Shown here: positions 1 to 5,044 of the stretch, in pieces
Numbering within the stretch: position 1 is the first letter of the stretch
Layout of the letters: every line of letters begins with the position of its first letter
Source of the DNA: CAZHZT01 sp964537285
GTDB lineage: Bacteria; Bacteroidota; Bacteroidia; Chitinophagales; Saprospiraceae
DNA: 5,044 nt
Assembly (NCBI GenBank): GCA_964537285.1
Contig: CAZHZT010000214.1
Location: 1 to 5,044, forward strand
Reading direction: 5' to 3'
The notes under the pieces: model-generated
Databases searched by the model: none
What the model was told of the DNA's origin: nothing
What the model saw: the letters and a program-made list of their open reading frames with translations, nothing else
Made by a program: the position numbers and the translations under genes

Positions 1-28
1 AGTGCGAGATCGCATGCGATCTCGCACT
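1..28. repeat. Perfect 28-bp palindrome at window start
   Basis: The first 14 bases (AGTGCGAGATCGCA) are followed at once by their exact reverse complement, with no spacer. The palindrome lies 27 bp past the stop codon of the minus-strand YgjP-like gene. It could be that gene's transcription terminator, but any T-run would fall outside the window, so this cannot be judged. Other possibilities are a dispersed palindromic repeat, a dimeric protein-binding site, or an assembly end artefact, because the symmetry begins exactly at base 1. The symmetry is certain; the function is unknown. Confidence 0.75.
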
Positions 29-54
29 CCCCATCCTGCCTTGTAAATATAATT

Positions 55-813
55 TTAAAAATCACAAAGGTGATCATTTTCTTTTAACCATTTTTCATGC
101 TTTTTATATTCAGGCATCGCTTTTTCCACTAATGCCCAGAAGCGAGGAGAGTGATTAAGTTCTATTAAATGTGCTAATTCATGAATGATAATGTAATCGA
201 TTACCTCATCGGGTGCGAATAGTAGGCGGGAAGATAGGTTAATATTGTGCTTTGAGGAGCAACTACCCCAGCGAGAGTGGAGGTACTTCAACCGGATTGA
301 GTTGATGTTTTGTTGGAAATGACGCTTGTTATGCTTTTCCACCCGGTAGCTGATTTCAGGGAGAAAATCCTTGGAGACGGCCTTGCTAATTAACTGGCGG
401 ATCGTTTTCTGACGATCTGCTTTCGGTGTTCGGATACCGAGCTTAATGTGTAATTGGTTTTCATGTAGTTTTACGGAGTTGCCTTTATTTTTTGTATGTA
501 CCAGGATTATGTGATAGTGCTTATTTCTTACAACAAGCTCGTCATTGTTCTTATATAATCGGCGTATGAAACGCAGGCGAAACTCAGGGCGGCTGGAAAG
601 TTGCTTTTTCACCCAAATCTTGAAGCGTTCAATTTGCGCTATTTCCTCACTTTTTCCTAAGCCTTTGGGGAGCCTTATGAGAATGGCATCCTGGCCGATC
701 CCGGCTCGGGCGTTTAGGCGCCTCTCCCGGTATATCCTTACAGGGATACTGTATTCATTAAACTTAAACTGACTAAATTCAGGGTTAACCATTTCAGATT
801 TCGCTAGAACCAT
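55..813 (-). CDS. YgjP-like (DUF45) metallopeptidase-fold protein
   Basis: This 252-residue protein belongs to the YgjP/DUF45 family, relatives of SprT and zincin peptidases. The signature is RWGSCS at residues 181-186, followed by HELAHLIELNHSPRFW at 211-226. H211, H215 and H221 are the likely zinc ligands and E212 the catalytic base. The N-terminal part (about 18-130) is the beta-rich region usual for the family, starting near FNEYSIPVRIYRERR. There is no signal peptide or membrane segment, so it should be cytoplasmic. The length is slightly above the 230-240 residues common in the family, and all key residues are present. ATG at 813 gives the longest form; a second ATG at residue 8 (792-790) is equally plausible, since conservation begins later and a weak promoter-like site sits very close to the first ATG. 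The physiological role is poorly defined: E. coli YgjP has been linked to nucleotide phosphohydrolysis, and other members are assumed to be peptidases. It is separated from the upstream beta-helix gene by a large inverted repeat, so it is probably transcribed alone. Confidence 0.93.
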   Translation of the reverse strand: MVLAKSEMVNPEFSQFKFNEYSIPVRIYRERRLNARAGIGQDAILIRLPKGLGKSEEIAQIERFKIWVKKQLSSRPEFRLRFIRRLYKNNDELVVRNKHYHIILVHTKNKGNSVKLHENQLHIKLGIRTPKADRQKTIRQLISKAVSKDFLPEISYRVEKHNKRHFQQNINSIRLKYLHSRWGSCSSKHNINLSSRLLFAPDEVIDYIIIHELAHLIELNHSPRFWALVEKAMPEYKKHEKWLKENDHLCDF

Positions 814-816
814 ATA

Positions 817-850
817 CTAAATTAATGCTAACTCGGAGCTAATATACAAA
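817..850 (-). promoter_or_regulatory. Possible Bacteroidota-type promoter of the YgjP-like gene
   Basis: On the minus strand TTTG (850-847) is followed 22 bases later by TAATTTAG (824-817), one mismatch from the Bacteroidota -7 consensus TAnnTTTG. The spacing is longer than usual. Transcription would start around 810, at or just after the first ATG, which would favour initiation at the second ATG (792-790). In AT-rich DNA such matches arise by chance, so this is weak. Confidence 0.2.
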
Positions 851-853
851 AGC

Positions 854-992
854 TCAGCGATTTTCGCTTTGGAAAACAAACGCGCCTGCGGCGCGGAATT
901 TCTTCTTTTAGGGAGCCGAAAGGGCCATTTTGCAAGGCAAAATGGCCCTTTCGGCTCCCTAAAAAGAAAATTTCCAAAGCGAGAATTGCTGA
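854..992. repeat. 139-bp nested inverted repeat, three-way-junction fold
   Basis: Three stems are nested here. The outer arms 854-875 and 971-992 pair over 22 positions. The two non-identical positions (G859 with T987, T863 with G983) become G-U wobbles in plus-strand RNA but C/A mismatches on the minus strand. Inside them is a short perfect hairpin, CGCGCC-TGC-GGCGCG (881-895). Next comes a very long perfect hairpin with 28-nt arms (906-933 and 937-964) and a 3-nt loop. The element fills most of the gap between the end of the beta-helix gene (1017) and the start of the YgjP-like gene (813). Neither long-hairpin arm is followed by a clean T-run on either strand, so it is not a textbook intrinsic terminator, though it may still stop transcription. 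It resembles a REP/MITE-like mobile palindromic element or a structured RNA. I see no transposase and no obvious target-site duplication. Confidence 0.85.
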
Positions 993-1016
993 ACTATTCT
1001 AGCAAGTATTTTTTTC

Positions 1017-3509
1017 TTAACCTTTTATCATGTTCAGGAATAAATATTCCTGTTCGTTTTGTAGAATAACTCGATAAACACCACTTTGCCAGCTTTGGCA
1101 ATGAATTTCCCAATTAACCTCTTGAGTGTTTTTTGGAAAGAATTCTGTGTGTATAACCTGGCCAAGCGTATTTATAAAAGTAGCCTGAACCTCACCGGTC
1201 CAGTGATTTTTTAACTTTAAAACAGAATGACCGTGGTTGGGATTTGGAAATAAACCCAATACGTCGTAAGTGGCAAGTACGTTTTCAATATTGGTAAACA
1301 CCACACAGTCCTGGCCATTATCAAATGGACTTTCGTAAGCTCCAATGTCGATGCAGCCTCCTTGGATCCTGTCATTTCCTTCAATGTCAAAATCCGGTAC
1401 GGCATTTCCATAGTCAATGCCTGCGTCAACGGCAGGGCTCGTTTCCTGTAATCGGAAACTGTTCATTTCAAAAAGAGGATCTGTACCGAGTAAATCCGAA
1501 GGCGTATCGTATGCCATCATGCTGGAATCGCTGAACAGGTTTCCTCCAAAGGTTTTGAAATTAACCCAACCTGGAGCAAAAACCAAGTTGGAACGATCCG
1601 CTTCGGTTTTAAAAATAGAGTTTTGAAGCCTGAAGTGACTATTTACACCGACATGGATGCCATCAGCGATATTATCCGCCATGGTGCAATTCCTTACAAT
1701 TAGGCCGGAAAAAGTATCTGCTGATATTACGGCACCTTCAGAGGCATTTTCGTGAAACAGGCAATTCTGGTATATGGCATTGGTAATTGACCCAACTAAG
1801 GAGGTTGTATTTAAAGCGTTTAAAACCGCTCCGTTAGGGCTGGAGTTCGCTCTGTAGGTATCTTGAAAAGAGCCGTGTGTTAGCTTATTATTATTGACGA
1901 CTATTTGAGCTGCTCCTCCACTTGTTTCTGCTGAATTTTCCTGAAAAACATTATTGTCCATTTGAAGAATGGTCCTTGCATCGTCCTCGCAAAAGGTATA
2001 CATTCCGCCTCCTTGCCCTTGAGAGAGGTTTTCAAAAAAAGCAGAATGAGAAATGGTGTAGAAGGTTTCGGAACCTTGTATATCACCAATGACCAAGCCT
2101 CCGCCGAAATTGAAAGCTTTGTTGAATTGGAATAATGTACTATCGATGAGCACATTGCTGTTGCCAACGCTACTTCCTCGAATATACATTCCACCTCCGG
2201 TATTGGCCGTGTTTTGAGAAAACTGGCTGTTTTTTACAGTCAGTCCAGCATTTTGGCCGACCATTTCTCCGTAAATGGCACCTGCACTTCCTTCAGATGA
2301 GTTGTTGTCAAAGAAACAAAAGTCAATGAGCATTTCACTGTCGTTGGATTGCTGGAAAAACTGAGCTCTGATCGCGCCACCGCGTCTTGCTCCGTTTGGC
2401 CCCAGATCCAATGCCTGATTATTATTAAAAATACAGCCAATTACTTCTTGTTGGTTTTTAAATTCCGCAGCCCTGGAAATTAGAGCTCCTCCGTCTCTGG
2501 CTTGATTGGATTCAAACGTACACGTTCTAAGGGTCATCTTAAGGTTATCGATATCACATTCATTAGCTATCGCTCCTCCTGAACGCAGGCAGGTATTGTT
2601 TGAGAAAATACAATCTTTAATAAAAGCATTTGCATTCAGCAACATCATTGCTCCTCCGCGTCTTTCTGCGCGGTTGGCGCTAAAATCACAGTTTTCTATT
2701 GAAATTCCTTCCTGATTGGTGAACGCAACTACAACTGCACCACCATCATCTTCTGCTTCATTACCTTCAAAAAAGCAGTCTTTTAAAATGGCTTCATTGG
2801 TGGCTGGTCCTTGATAGTAAAGAGCACCTCCGTCAGGGTTGGCATAATTGCCTGAAAATATGCAGTTCTGAATTTTTGGAGCGCCAAAACAAAAAATTCC
2901 GCCTCCTCTTTCATAAAAGAAAGTCGAAGGCTGGCCGTCAGCGTGACCACCTTGAATCGTGAATCCATCAATAATAGCATCTGGACTCACTTCTTCATTA
3001 ATGATCATAACGGTCATAGCGTTATCGGTTCGGTTGGTATCCAGCATACCTTGAAGGTCATCACCCATTAAATCCCCTGAAAGAATAGTCGGATTTAATT
3101 CGGGATCGCGTTCAATCACTGTGGTTTCATCTCCGGCAAAACCACCGTACAGCAATACATCTGTATTTACAATAAACGAACTGGTATCACTTCCTCCGGC
3201 TGTAGCAGGTTTGTAGGTTCCTTTAGCAACCCAAATGTTGTCGCCATCCTGTGCCATATTAAGTGCATCCTGTAAATGGATAAAGGCATTATCCCAGGAG
3301 CTGCCATCATTGGCACCTGCTGCATTTTGGTTTACGTAAATAGTGGCTGCGGTAGTTTCCAAAGCTCCATAAACGGTAGCTGTAGCATTGTAAAAGTAAG
3401 GAACCGTGTTTGAAGGAGGAACGTAGGTTTTTTGACCAAATAGTCCTACTGAAACAATAGGGCTTAGGCAAAATAAGAGGATTGTTTTCAATGAATGCAA
3501 ATTTTTCAT
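1017..3509 (-). CDS. T9SS-secreted right-handed beta-helix protein with Pmp-like repeats
   Basis: This is a complete 830-residue secreted protein. Residues 1-25 form a signal peptide (Lys after Met, hydrophobic core, cleavage near GLFGQ). Residues 56-135 match the usual N-cap of this class, with IYVN, DGSSWDNAF and GDNIWVAKGTYKP. From about 200 to 640 run roughly 13 beta-helix coils marked by an FxxN step and GGA(I/L/V/M) or GGGM/L turns, as in chlamydial polymorphic membrane proteins. In the first seven coils, and again in the last two, the FxxN step follows a cysteine (216, 245, 274, 300, 330, 359, 398, 583, 608). Residues 692-726 (SPAVDAG, then GCIDIGAYE) match the 'choice-of-anchor Q' segment. 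Residues 750-830 are a type A T9SS sorting domain (LGLFPNPNHG, LGQVIHT, GVYRVIL). The product should cross the outer membrane and be released or surface-anchored. No catalytic residues are recognisable, so adhesion or glycan binding is only a guess. The ATG at 3509 gives the signal peptide directly and lies 16 bp from a heptad repeat array. Confidence 0.92.
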   Translation of the reverse strand: MKNLHSLKTILLFCLSPIVSVGLFGQKTYVPPSNTVPYFYNATATVYGALETTAATIYVNQNAAGANDGSSWDNAFIHLQDALNMAQDGDNIWVAKGTYKPATAGGSDTSSFIVNTDVLLYGGFAGDETTVIERDPELNPTILSGDLMGDDLQGMLDTNRTDNAMTVMIINEEVSPDAIIDGFTIQGGHADGQPSTFFYERGGGIFCFGAPKIQNCIFSGNYANPDGGALYYQGPATNEAILKDCFFEGNEAEDDGGAVVVAFTNQEGISIENCDFSANRAERRGGAMMLLNANAFIKDCIFSNNTCLRSGGAIANECDIDNLKMTLRTCTFESNQARDGGALISRAAEFKNQQEVIGCIFNNNQALDLGPNGARRGGAIRAQFFQQSNDSEMLIDFCFFDNNSSEGSAGAIYGEMVGQNAGLTVKNSQFSQNTANTGGGMYIRGSSVGNSNVLIDSTLFQFNKAFNFGGGLVIGDIQGSETFYTISHSAFFENLSQGQGGGMYTFCEDDARTILQMDNNVFQENSAETSGGAAQIVVNNNKLTHGSFQDTYRANSSPNGAVLNALNTTSLVGSITNAIYQNCLFHENASEGAVISADTFSGLIVRNCTMADNIADGIHVGVNSHFRLQNSIFKTEADRSNLVFAPGWVNFKTFGGNLFSDSSMMAYDTPSDLLGTDPLFEMNSFRLQETSPAVDAGIDYGNAVPDFDIEGNDRIQGGCIDIGAYESPFDNGQDCVVFTNIENVLATYDVLGLFPNPNHGHSVLKLKNHWTGEVQATFINTLGQVIHTEFFPKNTQEVNWEIHCQSWQSGVYRVILQNEQEYLFLNMIKG

Positions 3510-3524
3510 GCGCTGATGTTTTTT

Positions 3525-3559
3525 GCTTTTAGCAGTTGACTGTTAGCTTTTAGCTTCGT
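3525..3559. repeat. Degenerate 7-bp repeat array, GCNNNTA orientation
   Basis: Five consecutive 7-bp units can be laid out on the plus strand with the theme GCNNNTA. GCTTTTA occurs exactly at 3525-3531 and 3546-3552, and the other units are diverged. The array lies in the leader of the beta-helix gene, 16 bp upstream of its ATG. Together with the array at 3582-3623 it forms an inverted pair: TAGCTTTTAGC (3544-3554) is the exact reverse complement of 3580-3590, which gives an 11-bp stem. Confidence 0.6.
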
Positions 3560-3581
3560 TGAATGCTGTTGTAACCTGCGC

Positions 3582-3623
3582 TAAAAGCTAGCGGCTAATC
3601 GCTAACTACTAATTGCTGATTGC
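3582..3623. repeat. Degenerate 7-bp repeat array, TANNNGC orientation (six units)
   Basis: Six consecutive 7-bp units fit the plus-strand theme TANNNGC: TAAAAGC (3582), TAGCGGC (3589), TAATCGC (3596), TAACTAC (3603), TAATTGC (3610) and TGATTGC (3617). The theme is the reverse complement of the array at 3525-3559, and a spacer of about 22 bp separates them. The array runs into the end of the protease-remnant reading frame: the last codons (A-I-S-N-stop) lie in its last units. Degenerate short-period repeats of this kind suggest replication slippage followed by decay. Function is unknown. Confidence 0.7.
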
Positions 3624-4016
3624 TATTTTAAAAGTGAGGTTACCTTTTTCTGAAAAAAGCCTAAGTATATACATGCCATCAGGTATTCCTGTGGTTTCGA
3701 CTTGGAAGTTGTTTGCTCCTTTTTGCGCGCTTAGTTGATCGTTCCAAATTAGCTTACCCGCAAAATCGGTTAGAGACGCGGAAAAATCAATGGTTTGCAC
3801 TGCATTAAGAGACAGGGTGATAGCCTGACCGTTTTGTGCAGGGTTGGGAAAGACGTTTGCTTCTAAAGTGTTTGGAATTTGCTGGGTGTTAACAGTGTTG
3901 CCCGTTGAAAACTCAAAGATTTCAGAATATTTCGAGCAGGTATTTTGGGAATTATAGGGGCGAACTCGCCAGTAATACTCTCTGTCTGGCTCCAGTCGTG
4001 ATCTTCTCCTTCCCAA
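3609..4016 (-). pseudogene. C-terminal fragment of the secreted M43-type protease (FnIII end plus T9SS sorting domain)
   Basis: This frame (135 codons from a TTG) is the detached tail of the protease encoded just upstream. The first residues, MGRRRSR, are probably an out-of-frame reading of the protease DNA encoding GWEGEDH. Real homology seems to begin at LEPDREYYWRVRPYN (8-22), the typical end of a fibronectin-III-like domain, continuing to FEFSTGN (34-40). Residues 50-135 are a type A T9SS sorting domain with VFPNPAQNGQ (55-64) and GIPDGMYILRLFSEKG (110-125). There is no signal peptide of its own, so it could not be exported and is very unlikely to be expressed as a separate gene. It overlaps the N-terminal frame by about 150 bp. 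The last four codons and the stop lie in a 7-bp repeat array, so even the natural C-terminus may have been altered. Confidence 0.8.
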
Positions 4017-4564
4017 CCAAAAAATGGATGAGGTAAAGACAAGAAGTGCCCAACTTCATGCGACCATGTGTGGTCACCTGCGCCCATACATGCTTTCGCC
4101 ATTGTGATGCCGAGGTTGTAGGAGCTGTAGCCACATAAGCCATCACCAGGGCTTTGAGGTACGTAGCTGTTAAGGGTGTTCGGAACATTGTTCTCGCCCA
4201 TCATGACAGCACCACTTTGGTAGTTGTGATTATAATATTCAGAATTGTTAATATAGTTAATTTCGTAGATGTAAAATTGAATGCTTGCTGAAGCGAAATC
4301 AGCATTCAATGTGCAAAATGCATCAAGAAGCCTTGGTAAAGGATAATATCCGCTGCCGTCATCCTGCCCCACTAGATGGATAGTCATTGGAACATAGAGC
4401 GTATCCAGAGCTTCCGGATAAGCATGCGGGTTGGCTTGATAATCTTTTAGCCATTTAACTTTCCCATCAGTCGTTCCACAAAGCAGTTGATTGGAAAGCT
4501 TCTGCGCATTCAAGGAAGAGGTTAAAAAGAGTGTAGTGGCGAGAAAGAGTAATAGTCTTTTCAT
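3863..4564 (-). CDS. N-terminal fragment of secreted M43 (pappalysin-like) zinc metalloprotease, broken
   Basis: The frame encodes 233 residues, of which about 190 are authentic. Residues 1-20 are a clear signal peptide (MKRLLLFLAT start, cleavage after SLNA). The protease domain follows, with VPMTIHLVG (58-66) and LDAFCTLNADFA (80-91), typical of Bacteroidota M43 proteins. The zinc motif HEVGHFLSLPH (169-179) has all three histidines and the catalytic glutamate. Shortly after HPFFGWEGEDHDW (179-191) the frame leaves the family pattern: the C-terminal subdomain with the Met-turn is absent. From about 3995 the DNA encodes, in another frame, the end of an FnIII domain and a T9SS tail. Residues after about 191 are therefore an out-of-frame reading of that tail. 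This looks like an internal deletion that also shifted frame. A product from this frame alone would enter the periplasm, lack the sorting domain and probably be inactive. The ATG at 4564 is preceded by an AT-rich leader. An assembly or sequencing error is the main alternative. Confidence 0.82.
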   Translation of the reverse strand: MKRLLLFLATTLFLTSSLNAQKLSNQLLCGTTDGKVKWLKDYQANPHAYPEALDTLYVPMTIHLVGQDDGSGYYPLPRLLDAFCTLNADFASASIQFYIYEINYINNSEYYNHNYQSGAVMMGENNVPNTLNSYVPQSPGDGLCGYSSYNLGITMAKACMGAGDHTWSHEVGHFLSLPHPFFGWEGEDHDWSQTESITGEFAPIIPKIPARNILKSLSFQRATLLTPSKFQTL

Positions 4565-4594
4565 TTTATTTAAATTGAAAGATTAACATTTTTG

Positions 4595-4704
4595 GTTCTT
4601 TGACATAAATTGTGATAAAATGAAGTTTAAAAATGATAACCCCTTCAGCCACCAGGGCATTCAGGTTTTATCATTTTTAACCTCCACGCAATTTGTCAAA
4701 GAAC
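4595..4704. repeat. Two-part inverted repeat upstream of the protease remnant
   Basis: Outer arms are GTTCTTTGAC plus AAATTG (4595-4604, 4607-4612; two extra bases AT between them) against CAATTTGTCAAAGAAC (4689-4704). Inner arms are TTAAAAATGATAA (4627-4639) and its exact reverse complement (4668-4680). Its edge is about 30 bp upstream of the protease ATG, so it could be a leader structure or operator for that gene. It could also be a remnant of a small mobile palindromic element. TGATAA or its complement occurs four times between 4613 and 4720. No promoter is clear enough to place. Confidence 0.7.
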
Positions 4705-4916
4705 GACATTTTTTTGATAATTCGACTTCTGTCAAACGGGCTTTCCAAACAATAAATTCTTGCTTTCGTTCTCCTTTCATTATTCCCTACAATAGTAACG
4801 AATATTGAACCGGAGATAGGACGGATGTATTGAAAATATGCTTATCTGTCGTAAATTGGCCTTTTAGTATGCTTCGGATAGTTCGTTTGAGGCTAAGTGT
4901 AGAGCCTTTAAAGCAC

Positions 4917-4951
4917 ATTGTCCCCGGTATGAAATTTCATCCGGGGACAAT
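4917..4951. terminator. Terminator-like hairpin
   Basis: ATTGTCCCCGG (4917-4927) pairs perfectly with 4941-4951. The central 12 bases (ATGAAATTTCAT, 4929-4940) are themselves palindromic, so the whole forms a 17-bp stem with one bulged T at 4928. It is GC-rich in otherwise AT-rich DNA. Neither side has a strong T-run (TTTG on the plus side, GTGCTTT on the minus side), so an intrinsic terminator is plausible but not certain. It best fits the end of a minus-strand gene lying mostly to the right of the window. Confidence 0.5.
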
Positions 4952-4968
4952 TTGTAATGTTTAGCCTA

Positions 4969-5002
4969 TCATTTGAACATTGCTCAAATGAGCACTAGTG
5001 CT
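4969..5002. repeat. Two adjacent small palindromes
   Basis: TCATTTGA (4969-4976) and TCAAATGA (4984-4991) form an 8-bp hairpin with a 7-nt loop. It shares its last base with a perfect 12-bp palindrome, AGCACTAGTGCT (4991-5002). Such short palindromes may be protein-binding sites or chance. They lie close to the possible end of an off-window minus-strand gene. Confidence 0.4.
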
Positions 5003-5044
5003 TCAAGAACTAAATCCTTGACACTTTAGACGGCTTCTTTTGGC

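Larger units (their letters stand above)
4565..5044. other. 480-bp stretch without a supportable gene
   Basis: I see no convincing protein-coding or RNA gene here. A 62-codon plus-strand frame (4620-4808) begins inside an inverted repeat and has no recognisable family features. A minus-strand gene to the right could end in this stretch: all three minus frames entering from 5044 stop within 35-45 bases, and the hairpin at 4917-4951 would suit its terminator. The final frame cannot be chosen. Several inverted repeats are described separately. Confidence 0.6.

Noticed and set aside
854..992. Ordinary intrinsic terminator or retron-type RNA
   Set aside because: There is no T-run after the long hairpin on either strand, and there is no reverse transcriptase gene in the window. 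It is kept only as an unexplained repeat.
869..1069. Plus-strand 66-codon reading frame across the large inverted repeat
   Set aside because: Most of it is the nested inverted repeat read as codons, and its end overlaps the beta-helix gene antisense. It has no protein family features.
1217..2980. Several 65-97-codon frames on both strands within the beta-helix gene
   Set aside because: They are shadows of the 830-residue frame, which has a complete domain layout from signal peptide to sorting domain.
3525..3623. CRISPR-like array
   Set aside because: The repeat unit is 7 bp with no regular unique spacers, the two arrays are in opposite orientation, and no cas gene is present.
3960..4030. 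Programmed ribosomal frameshift joining the two protease frames
   Set aside because: No slippery heptanucleotide is visible. A frame change alone would not restore the missing half of the protease domain, so loss of DNA is the better explanation.
4620..4808. Plus-strand 62-codon reading frame
   Set aside because: It starts inside the 4595-4704 inverted repeat, has no recognisable motif or start signal, and is opposite to all the real genes.

Overview
The window looks like chromosomal DNA from a member of the Bacteroidota. It is AT-leaning. Two proteins carry a signal peptide plus a C-terminal type IX secretion (T9SS) sorting domain with an FPNP motif. Gene starts have AT-rich leaders without obvious Shine-Dalgarno sequences. 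Every credible coding sequence is on the minus strand, so transcription runs from right to left.

In transcription order: (1) 5044-4565 holds no gene I can support. It contains several inverted repeats, including a GC-rich terminator-like hairpin (4917-4951) and a 110-bp two-part inverted repeat just upstream of the next gene. (2) 4564-3609 is a broken secreted M43-type zinc metalloprotease. The N-terminal half keeps the signal peptide and the HExxHxxxxxH zinc motif. The sequence then passes, in a different frame, directly into the end of a fibronectin-III-like domain and a T9SS sorting domain. The second half of the protease is missing. (3) 3623-3525 holds two arrays of a degenerate 7-bp repeat in opposite orientation. 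They lie between the protease remnant and the next gene, and one supplies the remnant's last codons. (4) 3509-1017 is a complete 830-residue secreted right-handed beta-helix protein with Pmp-like FxxN/GGA repeats, a partial cysteine ladder and a T9SS tail. (5) 992-854 is a 139-bp nested inverted repeat that would fold into a three-way junction. (6) 813-55 is a complete YgjP-like (DUF45) metallopeptidase-fold protein, predicted cytoplasmic. (7) 28-1 is a perfect 28-bp palindrome at the very start of the window.

The two secreted proteins could share export machinery (T9SS, encoded elsewhere), but I see no sign that the three genes form one pathway. I did not find a convincing new multi-gene system. 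The unusual content is in the intergenic DNA: every gap between genes carries a different palindromic or inverted-repeat structure. The best candidates for follow-up are the three-way-junction element and the inverted heptad arrays.
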